NCBI GenBank assembly: GCA_029252045.1
Contig: JAQXCD010000002.1
Coordinates: forward strand, 1 to 64,000
DNA: 64,000 nt
Direction of reading: 5' to 3'
Origin: Sulfitobacter sp.
GTDB taxonomy: Bacteria > Pseudomonadota > Alphaproteobacteria > Rhodobacterales > Rhodobacteraceae
Positions 18,115-25,590 of this stretch are shown here, in pieces. A program made the translations under genes and the position numbers. The notes under the pieces were generated by a model. That model saw only the letters and a list, made by a program, of their open reading frames with translations, ran no database searches and was not told where the DNA came from. The stretch's first letter is position 1. Every line of letters begins with the position of its first letter.

Positions 18115-18996
18115 CTATAACAATATTGCCAAAAGAAGCGGCAATGCGCCGACTGAAAGCAGCGTGGAGACAACAACCAACCCCGCCACAGATTGCGAAT
18201 CCGCCCCGTATTTTTCAGCCAGCAAATAGGATGTAACTGCCACAGGTGTTGCGACCTGCAAGACCAGGACACCAAATGCGGTGTGGTTAAGGCCAGACGC
18301 AAGTGCGGCCAGCCACGCGATGCCCACACAAAGTGCAAGCTTGATCACCGACAGCACAACCGCCCGCCCGATTCCCCCCGGCGTCAGCCTTGCGACGGCA
18401 ACACCCAACGTGATCAGCATCAACGGAATCGCCATCTGTCCGATCAACTCAAGCGTGTTGGTCAAAAACCGCGGTGTGTGCCAGTCCTGCCAGAGAAACA
18501 GACCGCCCAGCAGCGTGGCCCAAACCAACGGCTCGCGCAGCACTTTGCCAAAGCTACCGGCACCCGCCACCAGCCATATTCCGAAGGTAAAGGTCCAGAT
18601 TGCCATGATGGCAAAAACAACCACGGCGTAGCCCAGTCCTTCGTCTCCGAAAGCAAATAGCGCCAGCGGCAGACCCAGATTGCCCGTGTTTCCGAATATC
18701 ATCGGCGCAAGGTAGGTGCGGCGGTGCAGGCCGGACACCCGGACAAAGAGGGCTGCAGTTACAGTGACCCCCAAATAGGCAGCAATTGTTGCCAGTGACA
18801 GCGCAGTGAGGGCGGCGGGGTCAATGTCTGTTTTCATCAACGCAGTGAAAATCAGGCAAGGCACCGCCAGCGTTGTGGCCAGCTGTGTTACAAAGTTGAT
18901 CCGGTATTCAAACCCCAATTTCACCCAAGTAAAACCAATCCCAGCCAGTAAAAATACCGGGGCGACAATTTCCAGCACCGTCAGTGTCAAGTTCAC
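18115..18996 (-). CDS. AEC-family (auxin efflux carrier) transporter
   Basis: 293 residues with about nine or ten hydrophobic segments, beginning TVLEIVAPVFLLAGIGF, with the central GNTGNLGLPLALFAFG crossover motif and the C-terminal LQVATPVAVTSYLLAEKY typical of the AEC family. These inner-membrane carriers export small organic acids or related metabolites; the substrate is unknown here. It is divergent from hspQ. Confidence 0.87.
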   Translation of the reverse strand: MNLTLTVLEIVAPVFLLAGIGFTWVKLGFEYRINFVTQLATTLAVPCLIFTALMKTDIDPAALTALSLATIAAYLGVTVTAALFVRVSGLHRRTYLAPMIFGNTGNLGLPLALFAFGDEGLGYAVVVFAIMAIWTFTFGIWLVAGAGSFGKVLREPLVWATLLGGLFLWQDWHTPRFLTNTLELIGQMAIPLMLITLGVAVARLTPGGIGRAVVLSVIKLALCVGIAWLAALASGLNHTAFGVLVLQVATPVAVTSYLLAEKYGADSQSVAGLVVVSTLLSVGALPLLLAILL

Positions 18997-19080
18997 AGAC
19001 TGTTTCCTTCAAGTAAGCGGCAATGATTGGACAAAATGCACTTGTTTCGAGTAAAGACCAAGAGTAGGGAGCGCATTGCA

Positions 19081-19407
19081 ATGATCAGAACGCGCGCGAA
19101 ATATCATCTGGGGCAGGTTGTCCGCCACAAGAAACACCCCTTTCGCGGGGTGATCTTTGACGTGGATCCAGAGTTTGCAAATACCGAAGAGTGGTATGAG
19201 TCGATCCCAGAGGAAAGCCGCCCGATTAAAGGCCAACCTTATTACCACCTGCTGGCCGAGAACGACCAAAGCTACTATGTCGCGTATGTTTCGGAACAGA
19301 ATCTGGTGGCTGATTATTCGGGTGAGCCCGTAGATCATCCTGATATCCCTGATCTTTTCGGCCCGTTCGAGAACGGTGCTTACCCGCTGCACTTCCAGCT
19401 GAACTAA
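19081..19407 (+). CDS. hspQ: Heat-shock protein HspQ
   Basis: 108 residues from the ATG at 19081. This start is chosen because the family begins with the TRAKYHLGQVVRHKKHPF segment and an upstream GGGAG is well placed; in-frame ATGs at 19027 and 19036 are not needed. Diagnostic stretches FRGVIFDVDPEFANTEEWY and YHLLAENDQSYYVAYVSEQ are present. HspQ is a small cytoplasmic protein that binds hemimethylated oriC DNA and acts as a specificity factor for Lon in enterobacteria. Confidence 0.9.
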   Translation: MIRTRAKYHLGQVVRHKKHPFRGVIFDVDPEFANTEEWYESIPEESRPIKGQPYYHLLAENDQSYYVAYVSEQNLVADYSGEPVDHPDIPDLFGPFENGAYPLHFQLN

Positions 19408-19441
19408 TCGGGGACGCCCGAAGGTATCCCCGAAGAAGAGC

Positions 19442-21019
19442 TTAGTATCCCAACGCACATCCATCTTTGCGCGGATCAGATGCGCCTTCCAGCACACCGC
19501 TTTCGTGGATCTTGATGGTCTGTGCGCCACCAATTGCGGTCCGCGGAATTTCGACCTTGTGACCCATCGCCGACAGCTCTGCGCGGATGGAATCAGAGTA
19601 TCCCCGCTCAACATTCAGCACGCCTTTGTCGGTAAATGCCCGGGGCGCGTCGATGGCAGTTTGCGGGTCCATCCCGAAATCCGTGAGGTTGGAGGCAAAG
19701 CGCGCGTGTCCGCATGATTGATACGCCCCGCCCATCACACCAAACGGCATAATAACGCGACCCTTCTGCCGGATCATGCCGGGAATAATCGTGTGCATCG
19801 GGCGCTTTCCGCCCTTCAATTCGTTCGGGTGCCCTTCCTCCAGCGTGAACCCAGCACCGCGGTTCTGCAGCAGAAGGCCAAATTTGTCCGACGCGAGGCC
19901 GGACCCGAAGCCGTGGAAGATAGAATAGATCAGCGACACGGACATGCCATCGCGGTCGACAACGGTGATGTAGATCGTGTCCTTGTGGACAGATTCGGAA
20001 AGGGCGGTCGGACTCTGCATGGCCTTGGCCGGATCAATCAGCGCCGCAAGCCGTTTGGCTGTATCCATGTCCAGCATGTAGTCGGAGCGGGTGGTATAAT
20101 CGGCGTCGGCCAAGAAGCGGTTGCGTGCGTCATAGGCCAGCTTGGTCGCTTCAGCCTCGATATGGATACGTTGCGCGCCCAACGGGTCCATTCCTGAGAT
20201 ATCGAGCTGGGACAGCATGTTAAGCATCAACAGCGCTGTGGCGCCTTGACCGTTCGGTGGATGCTCGACCACTTCCAGATCTTTGTACATCGCAGACATG
20301 GGTGTGGTGGGCGTGCAGCTGACCGCTGCAAAATCCTCGGCAGTGTGTTTGCCCCCATTTGCGTTGAGGACGGACAACATGTCCTCGGCGATTTCGCCCG
20401 TGTAGAAGGCATCACGCCCGTGCTTAGCAACCCGGCGCAGCACTTCGGCTTGACCCGGCGCGCGGAAAACCTGCCCGACCTGCGGTGCTTTGCCGTCAAA
20501 CAAGTAGTACTCGCGCGCTTTGCCTTGCAGCGCGTCAGCGTCGTTACCCCAGTCAAATGCCACACGGGGAGCAACAACTACACCCTCATCAGCATAGCGG
20601 ATCGCAGGCGCGAGAACAGCATCCAAGCCCAGTTTCCCCGCCTTGTCTGCCAGGTAGCAGAATGCATCAACTGCGCCGGGAATCGTCACAGCCGCCGCCG
20701 AACGCAAGGGAACAACCGTTTCGCCCGCGTCGCGGAGATGTGCGGCATCCAGTGAAGCGGGGGCGCGGCCTGACCCGTTAAGCGCATGCACTGTGTCGCT
20801 GCCACCTTCGGACCAAAGCACAAAGCAATCCCCGCCAATGCCTGTCATTTGCGGTTCACAAATTCCCAATAGAACCGCGCCCGCAATGGCTGCATCCATG
20901 GCATTGCCACCACGTTCCAGCACATCAATGGCAGCTTTTGCGCCTAACGGGTGGGAAGTGGCGCACATGCCGCCGGTGGCAAGAACCGGCGAACGGCCGG
21001 GAAGTTGGAAGTCACGCAT
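19442..21019 (-). CDS. Gamma-glutamyltransferase family protein
   Basis: 525 residues from ATG at 21019 (SD GAGGC upstream). Ntn-hydrolase of the gamma-glutamyltransferase family: NGQGATALLMLNML and SVHKDT348IYITVVDRDG, where T348 aligns with the self-cleavage nucleophile Thr. There is no signal peptide, so unlike E. coli Ggt it is probably cytoplasmic, as in family members that act on oligopeptides, cephalosporin-type amides or gamma-glutamyl compounds. Exact substrate unknown. A long upstream hairpin (21127-21173) may lie in its leader. Confidence 0.85.
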   Translation of the reverse strand: MRDFQLPGRSPVLATGGMCATSHPLGAKAAIDVLERGGNAMDAAIAGAVLLGICEPQMTGIGGDCFVLWSEGGSDTVHALNGSGRAPASLDAAHLRDAGETVVPLRSAAAVTIPGAVDAFCYLADKAGKLGLDAVLAPAIRYADEGVVVAPRVAFDWGNDADALQGKAREYYLFDGKAPQVGQVFRAPGQAEVLRRVAKHGRDAFYTGEIAEDMLSVLNANGGKHTAEDFAAVSCTPTTPMSAMYKDLEVVEHPPNGQGATALLMLNMLSQLDISGMDPLGAQRIHIEAEATKLAYDARNRFLADADYTTRSDYMLDMDTAKRLAALIDPAKAMQSPTALSESVHKDTIYITVVDRDGMSVSLIYSIFHGFGSGLASDKFGLLLQNRGAGFTLEEGHPNELKGGKRPMHTIIPGMIRQKGRVIMPFGVMGGAYQSCGHARFASNLTDFGMDPQTAIDAPRAFTDKGVLNVERGYSDSIRAELSAMGHKVEIPRTAIGGAQTIKIHESGVLEGASDPRKDGCALGY

Positions 21020-21126
21020 GGGAAATGCCTCGCTGAAGTATCTATTCAAGCAAAGCGTAGTACGTTCGCGCAACGGTGCCAATGCGAATGACGCTGGTAA
21101 TTTAAAGATGCGGGGAGGGGTTAGTG

Positions 21127-21173
21127 CCCCGGCATCGCGTACTGGGTGGGGGCAATTAAACGCGACGCCGGGG
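21127..21173. promoter_or_regulatory. Inverted repeat upstream of gamma-glutamyltransferase
   Basis: Thirteen-base arms CCCCGGCATCGCG and CGCGACGCCGGGG with one mismatch (G-U pair in minus-strand RNA) and a 21-base spacer, about 110 bases upstream of the gene start. There is no T-run, so a terminator is unlikely. It may be an mRNA leader structure. The surrounding gap 21020-21289 shows no convincing gene. Confidence 0.4.
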
Positions 21174-21289
21174 GAAGCTATATGCAGCTACAAGACAGTG
21201 TATGGTGGTCAAGAGTGGCGGAAATGTGATGACGTGAAGGCATCTTTATGGACTCGCCAGATCATATGTTGCTGGTTGGATTTCCTGAT

Positions 21290-21736
21290 CTAAAGCGCGA
21301 CCGCTAACCGCAAGGTTAGGTAATTGTGCTTTCCCCGTCGGACATATGTGACGTCTTGGGCAAGTGTGTGGATCAGAAACCAGCCGAAGCCCCCGTCCGG
21401 CAAATCTGCTACATCAACAGTAACATCAGGCGCCGGTAGCCGTGGCACAACGCCATCTGGCATGGCAATACCTTTGTCCACGATACACAGATCAAGGCCA
21501 CTCGCGCCATGGTGCCCCCTGATTTCAACCGTTGTCTGCCCCCCAGTGCCTGCCAATGCATGCTCGACCACGTTATTCAGGGCCTCTGCCAATACCAGCT
21601 GGACTGTGTTCGTTTCGTCCTCCGACAGCTCAAGCGGCGTCAGCCACGCAAGCGTTTGGGCAATCCCCTCGCGTACAGCATCCTCGACGCCGAGAAGCGA
21701 AATTGAAAACAAGGGCAGCGGTGGGCGTCTACCCAT
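21290..21736 (-). CDS. Anti-sigma-factor kinase (RsbW-like HATPase)
   Basis: 148 residues with a GHKL ATPase fold: N-box VLAEALNNVVEHAL, G1 box LCIVDKG and G2 region LPDGGFGWFLIHTLA. RsbW-type proteins bind a sigma factor and phosphorylate a STAS antagonist on Ser. The preceding gene (24 bases upstream) encodes exactly such a STAS protein, so the two form a partner-switch pair. The phosphatase and sigma factor that would complete the system are not in this window. Confidence 0.85.
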   Translation of the reverse strand: MGRRPPLPLFSISLLGVEDAVREGIAQTLAWLTPLELSEDETNTVQLVLAEALNNVVEHALAGTGGQTTVEIRGHHGASGLDLCIVDKGIAMPDGVVPRLPAPDVTVDVADLPDGGFGWFLIHTLAQDVTYVRRGKHNYLTLRLAVAL

Positions 21737-21760
21737 GGCGTGCTTTCCCGATGGGCTTGC

Positions 21761-22099
21761 TCATTCTTGCAGCTCATTCAGCGCGGCTTCGACCGTTGCA
21801 AAGACGCCAAAGACAGAATCCATTCTGGTCAGCCGGAATACCTTGTCCACAGCGGGGGTCAGTCCGGCCAGTACCAACCGCCTCTTGGGACTGAGGATTT
21901 TCATCGAAGCGACAATAGCGCCAAGGCCACTAGAATCAATGAATACAACGTGGTTGAGGTCCAGAAGTACCGTGTCTTGCCCGCCCTCTGTCACGTCTCG
22001 CACACGGTCCTTAAAGGCCAGCGCGGCTGCTGCGTCTATGCGTTGTTCCTGAACAGTGACAATCGGGACGCCGCGTTCTGTTGAGCTGGTAAGTTCCAT
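21761..22099 (-). CDS. STAS-domain anti-sigma factor antagonist
   Basis: 112 residues, ATG at 22099 with SD AGGAA. The STAS fold is complete, with the phosphorylatable serine in VFIDSSGLGAI (S56 or S57). Expected to be phosphorylated and inactivated by the RsbW-like kinase encoded next and, when dephosphorylated, to release the sigma factor or other target. Divergent from the thiolase gene across an 89-base gap. Confidence 0.88.
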   Translation of the reverse strand: MELTSSTERGVPIVTVQEQRIDAAAALAFKDRVRDVTEGGQDTVLLDLNHVVFIDSSGLGAIVASMKILSPKRRLVLAGLTPAVDKVFRLTRMDSVFGVFATVEAALNELQE

Positions 22100-22188
22100 G
22101 TTATATTCCTGCAAGGATTGCGTGCGACCCCTTGCTAAGACCAAATGCCTAAGAAGTTGTAAGCACCTCAAAAAAATGGAGACGGTAG

Positions 22189-23361
22189 ATGCGCAAAGTT
22201 GTGATAGCAGGGGCGTCACGCACGCCGATGGCTGGGTTTCAGGGTGAATTTTCCGGCATGACGGCTGCCCAGCTTGGTGGTGCTGCCATCCGCGCCGCCC
22301 TCGAAGGGGCCGGTCCTGCGGTGGTGCAGGAAGTTCTGATGGGCTGTGTTTTGCCCGCCGGCCAGGGGCAGGCTCCCGCGCGTCAGGCAGGATTCGCTGC
22401 CGGTCTGGGCGAGGAAGTGCCGGCCACAACTCTTAATAAAATGTGCGGCAGCGGGATGAAGGCAGCAATGATCGGTTTTGACCAGATCGCCCTTGGCCAT
22501 ACGGATGTGATGGTTGCGGGTGGCATGGAAAGCATGACCAATGCGCCTTACGTCCTGCCCAAAATGCGCGGTGGTGCACGGTTGGGCCATACGGCAGTTG
22601 TGGATCATATGTTCCTCGACGGGCTTGAAGACGCTTATGACAAAGGCCGCCTGATGGGCACTTTTGCTGAAGATTGCGCGGAAACATTCCAGTTCACCCG
22701 CCAAGTACAGGACGATTACGCGCTGGCTTCGCTCAGCCGTGCGCTGGAAGCCCAGAACAGCGGCGCTTTTGCAGATGAGGTGACAGCAGTGGCGGTTACG
22801 TCGCGCAAAGGTACCGTAATCATCGACGCGGATGAGCAGCCAAAAACCGCCCGCCCTGATAAAATCCCCCAGCTTAAACCGGCCTTCCGTGAGGGCGGTA
22901 CCGTCACGGCGGCCAACTCCTCCTCCATCTCCGACGGGGCAGCAGCGCTGGTTCTGGCGTCCGAGGAGGCAGCCAAGGCGCAAGGCCTCACCATTCGCGC
23001 CCATATAGTAGGTCACGCCAGCCACGCGCAGGCGCCCGGACTTTTCACAACCGCTCCGGTTCCCGCAGCCCAAAAGCTACTGGAGAGAATCGGGTGGAGC
23101 AAACAGGATGTGGATCTGTGGGAAGTGAACGAAGCATTTGCCGTTGTGCCGTTGGCCTTCATGCAGGAAATGGGCTTGTCGCATGACATTGTGAACGTCA
23201 ACGGAGGCGCCTGCGCCCTTGGCCATCCCATCGGTGCATCTGGTGCACGGATTATGGTAACCTTGCTGAACGCGCTGGAAAAACGTGGCCTCAAACGCGG
23301 CGTTGCAGCAATCTGCATCGGCGGCGGCGAAGGAACAGCAATCGCAATCGAGCTGGCCTAA
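22189..23361 (+). CDS. Acetyl-CoA C-acetyltransferase (thiolase)
   Basis: 390 residues of thiolase fold. Active-site C86 in LNKMCGSGMKA, the His in ALGHPIGASGARI and the second Cys in AICIGGGEGTA. Catalyses condensation of two acetyl-CoA or thiolysis of 3-ketoacyl-CoA. Neither phaB nor a beta-oxidation partner lies next to it, so its pathway (PHB synthesis, branched amino-acid or fatty-acid breakdown) is undetermined. SD GGAG precedes the ATG. Confidence 0.9.
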   Translation: MRKVVIAGASRTPMAGFQGEFSGMTAAQLGGAAIRAALEGAGPAVVQEVLMGCVLPAGQGQAPARQAGFAAGLGEEVPATTLNKMCGSGMKAAMIGFDQIALGHTDVMVAGGMESMTNAPYVLPKMRGGARLGHTAVVDHMFLDGLEDAYDKGRLMGTFAEDCAETFQFTRQVQDDYALASLSRALEAQNSGAFADEVTAVAVTSRKGTVIIDADEQPKTARPDKIPQLKPAFREGGTVTAANSSSISDGAAALVLASEEAAKAQGLTIRAHIVGHASHAQAPGLFTTAPVPAAQKLLERIGWSKQDVDLWEVNEAFAVVPLAFMQEMGLSHDIVNVNGGACALGHPIGASGARIMVTLLNALEKRGLKRGVAAICIGGGEGTAIAIELA

Positions 23362-23443
23362 AGGGCGCACAGCCCCCAACTTCATTGTGCCTATAAACTC
23401 ATCGTGGCCCCTTGGGGCGACCTCCACAGACGTAAAGAAACTC

Positions 23444-23902
23444 ATGCCTGTCGATTATAATACTCTCTCCAAAGCCATCGCCTCTCTGACGGAAGGTGAA
23501 GATGATTCAGTTGCCCTAATGGCCACAGTCGCCTGTGAGGTCCATCATAGCGATGATCGCTTTGACTGGACCGGATTCTACCGGGTAACCGCGCCCGAGC
23601 TTCTCAAGATCGGGCCTTATCAAGGCGGGCACGGTTGCCTTGTGATTCCTTTTTCGCGCGGTGTCTGCGGCGCGGCTGCGCGCACGGGCGAGGCGCAACT
23701 GGTGGCAGATGTGGATGCCTTTCCGGGGCATATTGCCTGCGCCAGCTCCACCAGGTCCGAGCTGGTCTTGCCAGTGTTTGGCGCGCAAGGTCAACTGTTG
23801 GGTGTTTTTGATATCGACAGCGACCAACCTGACGCATTTACCGAAGCAGACGTCGCCGCCCTTAAAGCAATTTTGGCGGATACTTTCAGTCTCGTGAAAT
23901 AA
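23444..23902 (+). CDS. GAF-domain free methionine-(R)-sulfoxide reductase
   Basis: 152 residues from ATG at 23444, matching the single-GAF fRMsr family: FDWTGFYRV, GVCGAAAR, and FPGHIACASSTRSELVLPV. The two Cys of the active site (GVCG and HIAC) are present; a third usual Cys is not obvious. It reduces free Met-R-sulfoxide using thioredoxin. ATG has only a modest SD. The ORF upstream of this ATG in the same frame overlaps the thiolase and is not used. Confidence 0.88.
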   Translation: MPVDYNTLSKAIASLTEGEDDSVALMATVACEVHHSDDRFDWTGFYRVTAPELLKIGPYQGGHGCLVIPFSRGVCGAAARTGEAQLVADVDAFPGHIACASSTRSELVLPVFGAQGQLLGVFDIDSDQPDAFTEADVAALKAILADTFSLVK

Positions 23903-23999
23903 TGCTAGATTATTTCACAAACCTCTGACAGAGTTTTAAAGATCAGCGTTGCGCGTCAAATTGCGTTCTGCTGAGCTCCATTCGCTTGCCAGAGGTTCC

Positions 24000-24572
24000 A
24001 TGCGCCACGATCTGCCACTTACGTCACACACGTTGGGTGCCGATCTGCGGGCTTTGCGACGTGCGCGGGGGCTGACGCTGGTTCAGACAGCCGAGGCGCT
24101 GGGCCGCTCTGTAGGCTGGCTCAGCCAGGTCGAGCGTGACAAATCCGACCCTTCCATCACCGACCTGCGGCAGCTGGCAGGCCATTTCGACGTGCCCGTC
24201 TCGATCCTGTTTCGCCATGAGGCCGCACCCGCCGATGAGGCGGGCTTTATTGTGCGTGCAGGCGCACGGCGGCCCATGGGATCCTCTATTGCTGGACTGG
24301 TTGAGGAATTGCTGTCGCCTGACCTCACCGATGATTTCGAAATGGTCCACTCGACCTTCCTGCCGCACAGCCGGATCAAGGATGTCGTGGTTCGCCCGAC
24401 GCAGGAAGTGGGATATATCATTTCCGGCAGGCTAGAGATCGAGATTAATGCCATCACCCATACCCTGAACGCAGGCGATAGTTTCAGGGTCCGTGGCGAG
24501 CCATTCCGCTGGGCCAACCCAACCACAGAACCGACAGTGGCGATCTGGGTCATTGCCCCGCCTGTGTATTGA
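24000..24572 (+). CDS. XRE-family regulator with C-terminal cupin
   Basis: 190 residues from ATG at 24000 (a TTG at 23949 is possible). Residues 10-65 form a helix-turn-helix of the XRE/HTH_3 type (ALRRARGLTLVQTAEALG, GWLSQVERDKSDPSI). Residues 110-190 form a cupin barrel (EVGYIISGRLEIEIN, LNAGDSFRV, HIS-poor). Such proteins (PuuR/SutR group) sense small amines or amino acids and regulate neighbouring uptake or catabolic genes. It heads the co-directional run leading to the methylamine cluster, so it is the best candidate regulator. Confidence 0.87.
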   Translation: MRHDLPLTSHTLGADLRALRRARGLTLVQTAEALGRSVGWLSQVERDKSDPSITDLRQLAGHFDVPVSILFRHEAAPADEAGFIVRAGARRPMGSSIAGLVEELLSPDLTDDFEMVHSTFLPHSRIKDVVVRPTQEVGYIISGRLEIEINAITHTLNAGDSFRVRGEPFRWANPTTEPTVAIWVIAPPVY

Positions 24573-24587
24573 TGATGGAGCATTAAA

Positions 24588-25208
24588 ATGAGCTTTGAGG
24601 CATGGACCGTTTTTACGCTATTCTGGACAGTGTTTGTCACAACTCCTGGCCCCAATGCGGTAAACTGCATCAACAACGGTATGACGTTGGGTTTGCGGCG
24701 CGCCATGGTGGGTGTGCTGGCGATCCTCACACAAGCAACGCTGTTCCTGATGTTATCTGCACTGGGTGTCACGGCCCTCATCGCGGCTTCACCCACTGCG
24801 TTCACCGCCGCTAAACTGATCGGCGCCGGCTTTCTGATCTATCTGGGCGTTCGGGGGTGGATCATGGCGAAGACACCCGTGCGGGTGGAGGAGCGTCCGG
24901 CCAAATCCATCTATTTACGCGCGCTTGCTATCGCCACGATCAACCCGAAAAGTGTGGCAGGCTACCTTGCCGCTTTCAGTCAGTTTGTGCAGCCTGATGT
25001 TCCAGTCTGGGACCAGATGGCGGTAATTATGCCGACTGCACTCACATTAACTGCGCTGAGCTATACCGGATTTACCGCGCTGGGCGCGGGCATCGGGCGT
25101 GCCGCGCTGGGAGCTGTTTTCAACGTCTGGGTCCGGCGCACTATGGCCGTTTGTTTCATCATCTATGGCCTGCTACTTGGCAGTGCCTCAACACCAGTGA
25201 GAGGGTAG
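24588..25208 (+). CDS. LysE-family amino-acid exporter
   Basis: 206 residues with about six hydrophobic segments: WTVFTLFWTVFVTTPGPNA opening (TPGPN is the family hallmark), ALGVTALIAASPTAF and NPKSVAGYLAAFSQFV. LysE/RhtB proteins export amino acids or derivatives from the cytoplasm. It starts 15 bases after the XRE-cupin gene and two bases before the GFA gene, so they look cotranscribed. Confidence 0.88.
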   Translation: MSFEAWTVFTLFWTVFVTTPGPNAVNCINNGMTLGLRRAMVGVLAILTQATLFLMLSALGVTALIAASPTAFTAAKLIGAGFLIYLGVRGWIMAKTPVRVEERPAKSIYLRALAIATINPKSVAGYLAAFSQFVQPDVPVWDQMAVIMPTALTLTALSYTGFTALGAGIGRAALGAVFNVWVRRTMAVCFIIYGLLLGSASTPVRG

Positions 25209-25209
25209 C

Positions 25210-25590
25210 ATGCTCAAAGGGTCATGCCTGTGCGGGGCAATCAAATTCAAAGCAGAAGGGGCCGCAAGGGACCCCGCCGCCTGCCATTGCACACAATGCC
25301 GCAAGCAGTCGGGCCATTATTGGGCCGCTGTGCAAGTTATGGATGACGAGCTGCACATCGCGGGCACGCCGCGTTGGTATGCGGCGAGCAAAACCGCCAA
25401 GCGCGGTTTTTGCCCCACCTGCGGATCTTTCCTGTTCTGGAAAGGCAACGGCGATCCTGACACCGGCATCAGCCTTGGCGCACTGGACGGTCCCACAGGC
25501 CTGCGGCTGGAGCGCCACATATTTACCGATGACAAAGGCGATTACTACGACATTACCGACAACGTCCCCCAAGAGGAGCAAGAGACATGA
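25210..25590 (+). CDS. GFA-family zinc protein
   Basis: 126 residues of the glutathione-dependent formaldehyde-activating enzyme family. Zinc Cys sets are visible: C6-L-C8 in GSCLCGAIKF, HCTQCRKQSG and FCPTCGSF. The family has one characterised member that binds glutathione and speeds S-hydroxymethylglutathione formation. In this cluster the demethylation enzymes would produce formaldehyde or methylene-THF, so such a function would fit, as inference. Its stop overlaps the start of the next gene (ATGA). Confidence 0.85.
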   Translation: MLKGSCLCGAIKFKAEGAARDPAACHCTQCRKQSGHYWAAVQVMDDELHIAGTPRWYAASKTAKRGFCPTCGSFLFWKGNGDPDTGISLGALDGPTGLRLERHIFTDDKGDYYDITDNVPQEEQET

